Below are positions 35,653 to 43,540 of a stretch of 64,000 bases of DNA, piece by piece (position 1 is the stretch's first letter; the number at the start of each line of letters is the position of its first letter). A model generated the notes under the pieces. It did no database searches. It was given only the letters and a program-made list of their open reading frames with translations, and was not told the origin of the DNA. The stretch covers positions 248,001 through 312,000 of the forward strand of contig JACPVF010000011.1 in the NCBI GenBank assembly GCA_016191845.1, read 5' to 3'. The stretch is from Chloroflexota bacterium. GTDB lineage: Bacteria > Chloroflexota > Anaerolineae > Anaerolineales > Villigracilaceae. The position numbers and the translations under genes were made by a program.

Positions 35653-36651
35653 CTAGGGGATCTGCAACACCTGTCCAACTTTGAGCTTGTTGATGTCCTT
35701 GATACTGTTCAACGACGCAATAGCCGCCACCGTCACAGCGAACTTAATAGCAATGAACGAGAGTGTATCGCCCGCTTGAACGGTATAGGTCTTGGATGAA
35801 GACCCCGTACTGGCCCCTGAGTTGGTCCCGCTTTCTTGCGGGATCGCCACAGGCGAGGGTACCGTTAAAGTATCCCCCGCCTTGAGCAATTGCAGGTTGG
35901 CCATCACCAACTCGCGGACGGTCACCCCGTACTTGGACGCAATATTCTCGAAGGTGTCACCCGCCGCCACTTTGTGCGTCTTGGGCCTGTCCTCGGCCAC
36001 GGGCTGCGCACCCGCAAAGGCATATAACTCCTCCAGCGTGCCGTTGAACAGGTTCATGTCCACAGCGGCGTTGATGCCATTGACCACGCCTTTGTCCGTG
36101 TACTGCCAGAGGGTCCACTTGAACCAGCCCTTCGGCAAGGCAGGAGCCATACCAGGCGAGTACTGGGTGGGATACTGCGCCAGCCAAAGCGGATAATCCT
36201 TGGCCCAAACGGGCGGACCGCCACCCGTCTCCGAGAGATAGTCCTGGAGATAATACTGCCCCGAGTAGATGATCGGCTTCTTGCCAAAGGCCGCTTCGAC
36301 GGCATCCAGCCAGACTTTGACACGCGCGATGATCTTCGCTTTGGGCTGATTGTCATGTGCCTCCAGGTCGAGGACGTGTGGCAACTCGCCGTTGTCCCTG
36401 GTGGCCTTGATGGTCTTGATGAAGAAATCAGCCTGTTTGGCGGGGTCAAGGTTGGGATGGAAGAAACAGTAAGCCCCTCGCAGCAGGCCCGCCGTCTTCG
36501 CACCGGACCAGTTCCCAGCGAAGGTCGGGTCCGAATAGGTGACTCCCTCGGTGGCCTTGATAAAGACGAAGCGTTGGCCAGTCGCACGGACTTTCGGCCA
36601 GTCGATCCCAGAATCCCAATAGGAAACGTCGATTCCTGGTACAGTTGGCAT
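35653..36651 (-). CDS. GH25 muramidase with two LysM domains
   Basis: 332 residues. The GH25 lysozyme-like domain (about 1-205) starts VPGIDVSYWD and includes FIKATEG, LDLEAHDNQ (acidic catalytic region) and WTLWQYTDKG. Two LysM modules follow, THKVAAGDTFENIASKYGVTV and KTYTVQAGDTLSFIAIKFAVTV, each binding GlcNAc in peptidoglycan, separated by a Ser/Gly linker. There is no signal peptide, as in the other GH25 protein in this window, so a non-classical export route or lysis-linked release is possible. Likely role: peptidoglycan cleavage. Confidence 0.9.
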   Translation of the reverse strand: MPTVPGIDVSYWDSGIDWPKVRATGQRFVFIKATEGVTYSDPTFAGNWSGAKTAGLLRGAYCFFHPNLDPAKQADFFIKTIKATRDNGELPHVLDLEAHDNQPKAKIIARVKVWLDAVEAAFGKKPIIYSGQYYLQDYLSETGGGPPVWAKDYPLWLAQYPTQYSPGMAPALPKGWFKWTLWQYTDKGVVNGINAAVDMNLFNGTLEELYAFAGAQPVAEDRPKTHKVAAGDTFENIASKYGVTVRELVMANLQLLKAGDTLTVPSPVAIPQESGTNSGASTGSSSKTYTVQAGDTLSFIAIKFAVTVAAIASLNSIKDINKLKVGQVLQIP

Positions 36652-36756
36652 GCGTCTCTCCTTTTATAAGTTGCCTACAGGGTAGCATAAAACGGTCTCT
36701 AAATCAACGCTCATGTTTCTCTACCCCTGACTTTGAGATTATGGTATAAGAACGAT

Positions 36757-36931
36757 GCCCTGCTGTGTTCGTGATGTTGCACCCGCGGTTTTGAGCCAAC
36801 ACTCTCGAAATGGGCTCTTATCTTACAGAAATAACGCGATAGGCCTGAGCCAAGGCGGCGTTTCTGGGTCGGAGCCCAACCTGCCAAAAGCAGGTTCAAA
36901 ACTTCGCAACACACGGCATGTGCGGGGTCCA
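36757..36931 (+). ncRNA. ssrS: Probable 6S RNA
   Basis: About 175 nt from just after TATAAG (36745-36750) to a T-run at 36932. It folds as one long interrupted rod: a closing stem with TGTTGC/GCAACA and CGTG/CACG, then GTTTTGA/TTCAAAAC, TGGGCTC/GAGCCCA and CAGAAA...CGC/GCGTTTCTG. A central bubble has an unpaired 5' strand (AACACTCTCGAAA) and a small hairpin (CCTGC-CAAAA-GCAGG) on the 3' strand. This is the architecture of 6S RNA, which mimics open promoter DNA and binds sigma-A RNA polymerase. Open frames here are short and not gene-like. Assignment is by structure only. Confidence 0.72.
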
Positions 36932-36938
36932 TTTTTAA

Positions 36939-36972
36939 TAAAAAACCACCCCGGTTACCCGGGGTGGTTTTG
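36939..36972. terminator. Bidirectional terminator
   Basis: AAAACCACCCCGG-TTA-CCGGGGTGGTTTT-like hairpin between the 6S candidate and the convergent SLH gene. Confidence 0.92.
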
Positions 36973-36993
36973 ATTCTAGGCGGGTTTCGTTGC

Positions 36994-39123
36994 TTACGGC
37001 TTGGTCAGAATGCCAAATGTGCGGCTCAAGAAGACAGCCATCTGTTCGCGGGTGACATTGTTGTCGGGGCAGAAGGCGCCGCCGCCGCAACCAGTGGAAA
37101 TGCCTCGAGTATTCAGTTCTTCGATCCAGGCAGCCGCCCAATAGGATGTGGAAACATCATTGAACACACCCGTAGCAGCAGGCGGCACATAGGCAGACCC
37201 ATCATGGGTTCTGAGCAGGAAGACCGACATCTGGGCACGAGTCACGGAGTCGTTGGGACAGTAATTACCGCCACCGCAACCACTGGTGACACCCTCGGCC
37301 GCCAGTTGCTTGATCCACGGTGCATAGACGCTGGAGGTGGGCACGTCTGCAAAGCCGGTGCTGGCTCCAACCGCGGGCGGAACGTAGGCCGAACCATACT
37401 TCGCGCGCAACAGGAAGACCGCCATCTCGGCACGGGTCACATTGTTGGTGGGGCAGTATAACAGGTCGGGAGCGGTGGCGCATCCACCTGTGATGCCGGC
37501 GAAATAGATTCCTTCGATGTAGGGCCAGAAGGAACTATTCCCGCCCACATCCGAGAAGGTCTTGACCTGGAATTTCAGGTTTCCACCGGGCGGCACAATG
37601 GGCGTGGTGTTGGGATTCTTTTGCGCCACCTGGATGTAATAGGTGAGGGTATTCGTCACCGAGAAACCCGCCGCAGACTGGTAGGTGCCCGAAGCGTTGT
37701 CATTGCAGGTGATCAGGGTCAGGGATTCATCCGGGTTCTTCGTCCAGACTGCAATAAAGGTGTCGTAATCTGAGCCAAAGCTGTCGACATACACCTTACG
37801 GTTGGAGGTGGCTACGTACTTGTACCAGACAGATGCATACCCTAACCCGTTGGAGCATGAGTTGGACGTCCCGGTGTCGATCGTAGCGGAAGTGGTGCTC
37901 TGTATATACGCCGAAGGGATCACCACAGGGATGGTGGTAGCGGTATTAACCGTATCGTTGGATGGGCCTGCGACAGCCGTAAAGGACCACCAGGCATTTG
38001 TCCCATTACCCTCCACCGTTCCGTAAGTATTGGAGGCACGAACCTGCCAGTAATAGATACCGGGAGCAATGCCGCTCAACAGGGGCACAAACGTGGAGGT
38101 ACCGTTGCTCACCCAGTTGGTGTCGCACAGGTTATTATTGACCGTGTCGATACAATACGAATAGTTGGTGGCATACGTGCTGGATCCCCAAGCCAGAACG
38201 GGGGTCGTGGGCTGGTTGACCGAGGCATTAAGCGGCAGCGTCTTCACGAAAGCAATGGGCGGAGACGGAGGCAGTGTAGGTGTCGGAGACACGGGTGGTG
38301 TGGATGTGACCGTTCCCGAACCGGTGACAAAAGCCCACCAGGTTCCGCTATTGGAGCCAACCTTGCTGCTATCGTCGAGTACAGCTTCCACATGCCAATA
38401 ATAAGTGGTATTGGCAGTAAGGGTCACAGTCACACTGGTGCCGCTCCAGATGGAAGTCCACCCGCCGCTGGAGTCGCAGGATGAGTTATTGGTCTTGTCG
38501 ATGCAATAGCGGTAGTGGTTGAAGGTGGAGCCAGTATATGCGGTCCACGTCAGAGTGGGTTTGGTGCTGACACCCGTGGCATTGTTCGCCGGGGCAGTCT
38601 TATTGAAGGTCACCGCCATGGGCTGGGGATCCGGTCGTCCCGGGGCGGGAACCAGATCGGTGGGATCACTCGCCCACACGGTCAGGCAGGCCAGCGCATT
38701 GTTATCCTGGCAGCCGACGAATTCCACAGACGCGAAAACGCCACTCTCATGGTAGAAGACCGAGGTCACACCGTTGGAGAACGGCTTGGTGCTGACGTGC
38801 TCCCAGCCCAATTCCTTCAAGCTGGTGGTGGAGTAATATCCGGCAATGTCGTCCCGCCCGTCCAGATTGAACTCCTCCCGCGCGCGGTAAGCATTTCCAG
38901 AAAGGTCAACCGTCTCCCCGTTCACTTCGATGGAACGGGATTGCGTTCCAAGGTCACCCCAGGTCAACTGAGGGGCCAGAGGCGCAAGGATCCCGTCCGT
39001 CTGAATGGCAGGGGTTTGCGCCAACGCCGAATAGGCAGGCGCAAAGATGGAGACAATCAACCCAAAAATGAGCAAAATTTTAGGCAATTCGTGGATGAAT
39101 TTCTTGTTCGAGTTGGTTTTCAT
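36994..39123 (-). CDS. S-layer-homology (SLH) surface protein
   Basis: 709 residues. A signal peptide (about 1-35, ending SALAQ) precedes a short globular part and two fibronectin-type-III-like repeats (each with a P.L.W....YCID and TYYWHV/IYYWQV pattern). A pre-peptidase C-terminal-like domain (VWYKYVATSNRKVYVDSFGSD, ITCNDNASG) follows, with three SLH modules in the last 180 residues (VTRAEMAVFLLRAKYG, VTRAQMSVFLLRTHDG, VTREQMAVFLSRTFG). SLH modules bind secondary wall polymers and anchor the protein to the cell surface. ATG 39123 has AAAGGAAA upstream. The long structured 5' UTR is described separately. Confidence 0.9.
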   Translation of the reverse strand: MKTNSNKKFIHELPKILLIFGLIVSIFAPAYSALAQTPAIQTDGILAPLAPQLTWGDLGTQSRSIEVNGETVDLSGNAYRAREEFNLDGRDDIAGYYSTTSLKELGWEHVSTKPFSNGVTSVFYHESGVFASVEFVGCQDNNALACLTVWASDPTDLVPAPGRPDPQPMAVTFNKTAPANNATGVSTKPTLTWTAYTGSTFNHYRYCIDKTNNSSCDSSGGWTSIWSGTSVTVTLTANTTYYWHVEAVLDDSSKVGSNSGTWWAFVTGSGTVTSTPPVSPTPTLPPSPPIAFVKTLPLNASVNQPTTPVLAWGSSTYATNYSYCIDTVNNNLCDTNWVSNGTSTFVPLLSGIAPGIYYWQVRASNTYGTVEGNGTNAWWSFTAVAGPSNDTVNTATTIPVVIPSAYIQSTTSATIDTGTSNSCSNGLGYASVWYKYVATSNRKVYVDSFGSDYDTFIAVWTKNPDESLTLITCNDNASGTYQSAAGFSVTNTLTYYIQVAQKNPNTTPIVPPGGNLKFQVKTFSDVGGNSSFWPYIEGIYFAGITGGCATAPDLLYCPTNNVTRAEMAVFLLRAKYGSAYVPPAVGASTGFADVPTSSVYAPWIKQLAAEGVTSGCGGGNYCPNDSVTRAQMSVFLLRTHDGSAYVPPAATGVFNDVSTSYWAAAWIEELNTRGISTGCGGGAFCPDNNVTREQMAVFLSRTFGILTKP

Positions 39124-39177
39124 AGGTTTCCTTTCGGTTTTTGGAACCAGGGTCATTGCCGGGTAAATAGACGCTTC

Positions 39178-39281
39178 GCGTGTATAAATAGTTCCCCTGC
39201 CAGGCAGAGCCTCCGCTCAAGTACTGGCGGCCCCGCAGTGCATCTGCACAGATGAGCCAGCTACACGTTAATTATACACGC
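39178..39281 (-). other. 104-bp structured element with perfect 10-bp terminal inverted repeat
   Basis: GCGTGTATAA (39178-39187) and TTATACACGC (39272-39281) are exact inverted copies that enclose further stems (CCGC/GCGG with a 10-nt loop; CATCT/AGATG). It lies in the SLH gene's upstream region; a minus-strand TATAAT (39273-39278) sits inside the distal repeat. It may be a promoter-carrying repeat, a MITE-like element or an RNA leader. I could not match it to a known riboswitch class. Confidence 0.6.
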
Positions 39282-39641
39282 AACCGCCATCCCATTTCAC
39301 CGGTACGAGACAGGGTTCCCGTCTTGCCAGCAAGCTTTATTCGCGAGCCTCCTCCAGAAATTTTTGATGCCTCTCCAGCATACTGGAGGGGAATTTTACT
39401 ATAAAGATGACAAATTCATTGCAGTATTCCTGTCCGAATCCAACGCGAATCCCCTACGAAAAAGATTAAAAACAAGAGGTTCGTTCGTCTTTTCGAACCT
39501 TTCCGTCATCTATCCTACGCCAGAAAAAAAACACGGCTGGGTGACAGAAATCCACATCCCTTGGAGGCCTGTCACTTCACGATTGGAACGAATCAGACAA
39601 TAATGGGTTCCATCTAGAAACCCTATGAAAAGGACTTTAAT
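39282..39641. other. Intergenic region upstream of bioY
   Basis: About 360 bp with no credible gene. It contains CTCCAGCATACTGGAG (39373-39388), a TATAAA-like -10 near 39400, and an AGGTTCG/CGAACCT hairpin (39477-39500). I see no BirA operator-like palindrome. The bioY ribosome site AAAAGGAC lies at its end. Confidence 0.4.
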
Positions 39642-40214
39642 ATGACAACCCTTGCCCCCACCCTTTACACGCGCAGCTTCCCCCGCACCTCAAGCTGGCT
39701 CCGTGACTTGAGCCTCGTCGCCCTTGGAGCGGCCCTCGTGGCCTTGCTGGCCCAGGTGCGGATTCCCCTACCCTTCACCCCCGTCCCGCTGACGGGACAG
39801 ACCTTCGGCGTGCTGTTGGTCGCCGCCGCCCTCGGGTCGAAGCGCGGTGCGGCCTCGATGGCACTCTATATCGCCCTCGGCGCCTTTGGCCTGCCCATCT
39901 TCGCGGGCGGCGCGGCGGGACTGAGCTACATGACGGGCGCCACCCTGGGCTACCTGATCGGCTTCGTGTTGGCGGCCTACGTCGTCGGCTGGCTGGCCGA
40001 GCGCGGACTGGAGCGCAGCGTGCGCACCTCCCTGCTGCCGTTCCTGGTCGGCACCCTCATCATCTACGTCTGTGGTGTGGCCTGGCTGACCGTCTTGCTG
40101 GGCAGCCTCACCAAAGCACTGGCGGCGGGACTCGTCCCCTTCTTGATCGGCGATGCCATCAAACTGGTCGCCGCTGCGTTGGCCCTGCCTGCGGCGTGGA
40201 AGTTTGTGAAGTAA
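39642..40214 (+). CDS. bioY: Biotin transporter BioY
   Basis: 190 residues, an S-component type membrane protein with about six helices. The BioY signature is present: ALLAQVRIPLPFTPVPLTGQTFGVLL, then GAFGLPIFAGGAAGLSYMTGATLGYLIGF. It binds biotin and imports it, alone or with an ECF module. No ECF ATPase or transmembrane partner is adjacent. A stem resembling a terminator follows. No biotin synthesis genes are in the window, consistent with biotin uptake. Confidence 0.95.
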   Translation: MTTLAPTLYTRSFPRTSSWLRDLSLVALGAALVALLAQVRIPLPFTPVPLTGQTFGVLLVAAALGSKRGAASMALYIALGAFGLPIFAGGAAGLSYMTGATLGYLIGFVLAAYVVGWLAERGLERSVRTSLLPFLVGTLIIYVCGVAWLTVLLGSLTKALAAGLVPFLIGDAIKLVAAALALPAAWKFVK

Positions 40215-40237
40215 GCAAAACAAATTCACCAGACAAA

Positions 40238-40276
40238 CCTGACGCACCCTTGAGAAACGTCTTCGGGTGCGTCAGG
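40238..40276 (+). terminator. Hairpin after bioY
   Basis: CCTGACGCACCC/GGGTGCGTCAGG stem with a weak T-rich tail. Confidence 0.6.
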
Positions 40277-40300
40277 CTGTTATTGGCCAAACGTACAAAA

Positions 40301-40360
40301 TTACCGCAAAGGCCGCCAGGCCACTTTTTTCTTTGCGTTCTTCGCGGCCTTCGTGGTTCA
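40301..40360. repeat. Dispersed imperfect inverted repeat (copy 4 of 4)
   Basis: TTACCGCAAAGGCCGCCAGG and TTCGCGGCCTTCGTGGTT arms with TCTTTGCGTT between; same general layout as copies 1 to 3. Confidence 0.55.
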
Positions 40361-40422
40361 AAAAATCCTGCCCATCAGTCATCATCGCCAAAACCAGGAT
40401 TCGGGGTGATCCTATCTTCCTT

Positions 40423-40455
40423 TGACACACTCCTGCCACAAAAGCATGTTATCCT
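40423..40455 (+). promoter_or_regulatory. Response-regulator promoter with 11-bp direct-repeat box
   Basis: TGACA (40423-40427) and TGCCA (40434-40438) are 11 bp apart, followed after 11 bp by TATCCT (40450-40455), which ends 6 nt before the ATG. The box-to-minus-10 distance is identical to that of the SIMPL gene. Such direct repeats are typical of OmpR/PhoB-family sites, so autoregulation is likely. Confidence 0.6.
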
Positions 40456-40461
40456 TTGCGC

Positions 40462-41148
40462 ATGACCCATCGCATCCTCGTCGTGGACGATGAGCCCGCG
40501 GTGACTGACCTGCTGGCCTACAACCTGCGCAAGGCCCTGTATAACGTGTCGATTGCGGCGGACGGGCGCGAGGCATTGCGCCTGGCGGGGGAATTCCAGC
40601 CCGACCTGATCCTGCTCGACCTGATGATCCCCGAAGTGGACGGTCTGGATGTGTGCCGCGCCCTGCGCAAGACCAGCGACGTGCCCATCATCATGATCAC
40701 CGCGCGCGGCGAAGAGACCGATCGCGTGGTGGGACTCGAACTTGGCGCAGACGACTACGTCACCAAGCCGTTCAGCGTGCGCGAACTGATGGCGCGCATC
40801 AAGGCCGTGCTGCGCCGCGCCCACGACAAGCCCGAAGATGAATCGTCCGCCCTGCTGCGCGGACCTGGCGGCCTGCTGCTCGACGTAGAACGCCGCACCA
40901 TCCTCGTGAATGAAACGAACATCGAACTGACCCGCCTGGAGTTCGACCTGCTGCATCGGCTGCTGGTCAACCACGGGCGCGTGCTGACGCGCGAACGCCT
41001 GCTCGAACAAGCCTGGGGCTACGACTACGTCGGCGACACGCGCGCCGTGGATAGCGCCGTCAAACGCCTGCGCGCCAAACTGCGCGCCGCCTCGCCCGAT
41101 GCCGACTGCATCGAAGCGGTGCGCGGCCTCGGCTATCGCATTCCCTAA
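40462..41148 (+). CDS. OmpR/PhoB-family response regulator
   Basis: 228 residues. The receiver domain (1-120) has the acidic pair DDE at 9-11, phospho-acceptor Asp53 in LLDLMIP, and Lys in KPFS. A winged-helix DNA-binding domain (about 130-228) ends with the DTRAVDSAVKRLRAKL recognition helix. ATG 40462 is chosen; the -10 box ends 6 nt upstream, so the mRNA is probably leaderless. The sensor kinase follows with one intervening base. Targets probably include its own promoter and the SIMPL gene downstream. Confidence 0.93.
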   Translation: MTHRILVVDDEPAVTDLLAYNLRKALYNVSIAADGREALRLAGEFQPDLILLDLMIPEVDGLDVCRALRKTSDVPIIMITARGEETDRVVGLELGADDYVTKPFSVRELMARIKAVLRRAHDKPEDESSALLRGPGGLLLDVERRTILVNETNIELTRLEFDLLHRLLVNHGRVLTRERLLEQAWGYDYVGDTRAVDSAVKRLRAKLRAASPDADCIEAVRGLGYRIP

Positions 41149-41149
41149 C

Positions 41150-42592
41150 ATGCAAAGCATCCGCACCCGCCTCTCGCTCAACACGCTGCTGGTCCTGGCC
41201 CTCGGCATGACGCTGGCCGCCGTCCTCGCCTGGCAGGCTGTGGCGGCGCTGTACATCGACACCCAGCGCGACAACCTGCTGGCCCAGGCCAACCTGCTCG
41301 CCGCCGCCTTGCAGAACGAACCACTCCCGACCAACCCGCAACCATATTCGCAATTCCTGAACACCGTTCCAGGAATCCACACCCGCCTGCTGACCGAGAA
41401 CGGCGCGGTCGTAGTGGGATTGCCGCTGGCGGATGCGACCGTCCAGATGCCGCAAGCAGAGCAAAGCGCCCTCATCCCGACCTCGGAGCTGCTCCAGCGC
41501 CCCGAAGTGGCTTCGGCTCTGAAAGGGACTCCCGCCACTGCCGTCCGACGGGTGCTCGGGAACCAGCGCGTGTTGTACGCTGCTGCTCCCATTCGTACAA
41601 CAAGTGGTCAGATCACGGGCATTGTGTATCTGGCCACTCCTCTACCCGCCGCGGGACTGCCTGCGAATCTGCTGTGGCAATTGCTGGGCGCGGCCCTGCT
41701 GGCCGTTCTACTGGCAACGCTGGTCGGATATTTTCTGGCAAGGCAGATCACCCATCCGCTGGAAGGACTGGCACGGGCGGCGCAATCCATCGCGGGGGGA
41801 GACCTCAAGGCACAGGCTCCCACTGATGAACGCATCGTCGAACTCCACGACCTCGGACAAACCTTCAACGAAATGGCCGCTTCGCTGCGACAGGCTGACG
41901 AAGCCAAGAAGGCCTTCATCGCCGACGTGACGCATGAACTGCGCACGCCGCTGACCGTCATCAAAGGCACGGTCGAGACGCTCGAAGACGGCGCGCTGGA
42001 CGACCTCGAAGGGCGCGGTCCGCTGCTGGCATCCATGCAGCGCGAGACCGATCGGCTCATCCGTCTGGTGAACGAGTTGCTGGTCCTCACCCGCGCAGAT
42101 GCGGGTGCACTGCAACTGGAGATGCGGCCATTGGATTTGGAAGCTTTGGTCAATGAACGGTGCGAGTTATTTGCTAATTTGGCTACGCGACAGAATATTT
42201 CATTGAGTGTAAGCGCGGCGGATTGGCAATCCGCCCCACAGGTGATGGCGGACCCCGACCGCCTCTCACAAGTCCTCGACAATTTGCTGGATAACACCAT
42301 CCGTCACGCGGGGACTGGGACGGGCATCACGGTCGAGATAACGGAGTCAGGCGCGGGGGTGGAATGTTCGGTGCGCGATCACGGAGCGGGAATCCCAGTG
42401 GAGCATCTGCCGTTCATCTTCGAACGCTTCTATCGCGTGGACAAGTCCCGCCAGCGCACGAGCGGCGGAACGGGCCTGGGGCTGGCCATCGCCCGAGCGT
42501 TGATCCAGGCCATGGGCGGACGTATCTGGGCGGAGAGTGTCGAAGGCCAGGGGACGAGCATCACGTTCTGGCTGCCGAGAGTTGATGCGTAG
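41150..42592 (+). CDS. Sensor histidine kinase
   Basis: 480 residues. The first transmembrane helix (about 11-35), an extracytoplasmic sensor (about 36-170), the second helix (about 172-196) and a HAMP linker (RQITHPLEGLARAAQSIAGGDL) precede the HisKA domain with phospho-acceptor His262 (VTHELRTPLTV). The ATPase domain has N (NLLDNTIRHAG), G1 (DHGAGIP), F (FERFYRVD) and G2 (GGTGLGLAI) boxes. It is adjacent to the response regulator. The ligand is unknown; a PhoB-like box logic suggests an envelope or nutrient signal. Confidence 0.93.
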   Translation: MQSIRTRLSLNTLLVLALGMTLAAVLAWQAVAALYIDTQRDNLLAQANLLAAALQNEPLPTNPQPYSQFLNTVPGIHTRLLTENGAVVVGLPLADATVQMPQAEQSALIPTSELLQRPEVASALKGTPATAVRRVLGNQRVLYAAAPIRTTSGQITGIVYLATPLPAAGLPANLLWQLLGAALLAVLLATLVGYFLARQITHPLEGLARAAQSIAGGDLKAQAPTDERIVELHDLGQTFNEMAASLRQADEAKKAFIADVTHELRTPLTVIKGTVETLEDGALDDLEGRGPLLASMQRETDRLIRLVNELLVLTRADAGALQLEMRPLDLEALVNERCELFANLATRQNISLSVSAADWQSAPQVMADPDRLSQVLDNLLDNTIRHAGTGTGITVEITESGAGVECSVRDHGAGIPVEHLPFIFERFYRVDKSRQRTSGGTGLGLAIARALIQAMGGRIWAESVEGQGTSITFWLPRVDA

Positions 42593-42604
42593 TTGCCATC
42601 GTCG

Positions 42605-42637
42605 TGACACAATTCTGACAGGCGTCGGAAGTATCCT
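42605..42637 (+). promoter_or_regulatory. SIMPL gene promoter with 11-bp direct-repeat box
   Basis: TGACA (42605-42609) and TGACA (42616-42620) are exactly 11 bp apart, with 11 bp to TATCCT (42632-42637). This matches the response-regulator promoter base for base in spacing and -10 sequence. Confidence 0.62.
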
Positions 42638-42666
42638 GTAGCAAATTGACTACAAGGAGACTTCCC

Positions 42667-43494
42667 ATGAAACAGATCCAAACCATCGTCAATACCGTGC
42701 TGGCATGCATGTTGATCTTTTTGTTGATGGTCACGGGCTTGCCTGCTTTCAATGTCCATGCAGATACACCCACACCCACCCCACAGACACAACCAACCCA
42801 GGCTCCCATTTGCGATAAAGAACGCACCATCCAAGTGACGGGCACGGCCGTGGTCAACGTGGCACCCGACCGCGCGCTGGTCAAGCTGGGCGTGCAAACC
42901 AATGGCAGGTCGGTGAAGGACGCGCAGGCCAAAAACACGACGACCATCAACAAGGTCACGTTTGCGTTGAAGACGATGGGGATCGAGGCCAAGGACATAA
43001 CCACGAATTGGTACACGCTCGAACCCGTCTACGACGATTACGAGGACCTGCACATCAGCGGCTATCGCATCCACAACGTGATCGAGGTCACCGTGCGCGA
43101 TGTGAAGAAGACCAACGACCTGATTGCGGCGGCGTTTCAAGCAGGCGCCAACCAGGTCATCGACGTGGAGTTCTACACCAGCGATCTGCGCAAGTACCGC
43201 GATCAGGCGCGCGAAATGGCCATGACCGCCGCCACCGAGAAGGCTTCTGCGCTGGCGCAGGCGGCTGGCAGTGACACGGGCTGCGTCATCAGCATCAATG
43301 AGAATAGCAGGTCGTATTTCAACAACGGCGGCTGGTGGTACGGTTCCAATAACAACCAGAACTTGTGGATGCAGAATGCTGTGCAGAACGTACAGCCCAC
43401 AGGCGGAGAAACGTCCACGCTGGAAGATGGCCCCATCAGCGCAGGGCAGATCTCCATCCGCGCGGAGATCAGTGCCACGTTCGGATTGAAGTAG
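42667..43494 (+). CDS. Secreted SIMPL-domain (DUF541) protein
   Basis: 275 residues. A signal peptide (about 1-35) and a Thr/Pro linker precede the SIMPL/DUF541 domain, which starts RTIQVTGTAVVNVAPDRALVKLGVQTNGRSVKDAQ and contains KDITTNWYTLEPVYDD and GYRIHNVIEVTVRDV. Family members are periplasmic or surface oligomers linked to oxidative or envelope stress, with no enzyme activity established. AAGGAG precedes ATG 42667. It sits just downstream of the two-component pair and shares its promoter box, so it is a likely target. Confidence 0.88.
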   Translation: MKQIQTIVNTVLACMLIFLLMVTGLPAFNVHADTPTPTPQTQPTQAPICDKERTIQVTGTAVVNVAPDRALVKLGVQTNGRSVKDAQAKNTTTINKVTFALKTMGIEAKDITTNWYTLEPVYDDYEDLHISGYRIHNVIEVTVRDVKKTNDLIAAAFQAGANQVIDVEFYTSDLRKYRDQAREMAMTAATEKASALAQAAGSDTGCVISINENSRSYFNNGGWWYGSNNNQNLWMQNAVQNVQPTGGETSTLEDGPISAGQISIRAEISATFGLK

Positions 43495-43498
43495 AAAA

Positions 43499-43537
43499 AA
43501 AACAAGATGGCCGGGACTTTGATCCCGGCCATCTTGT
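43499..43537. terminator. Bidirectional terminator
   Basis: AACAAGATGGCCGGGA/TCCCGGCCATCTTGTT between the SIMPL gene and the convergent transporter gene. Confidence 0.95.
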
Positions 43538-43540
43538 TAT

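Noticed and set aside
39178-39281. 5S rRNA fragment
   Set aside because: The shape (10-bp terminal helix) and a GTACTTGAGC segment on the minus strand resemble part of 5S, but the length is short and the conserved loop sequences are missing.
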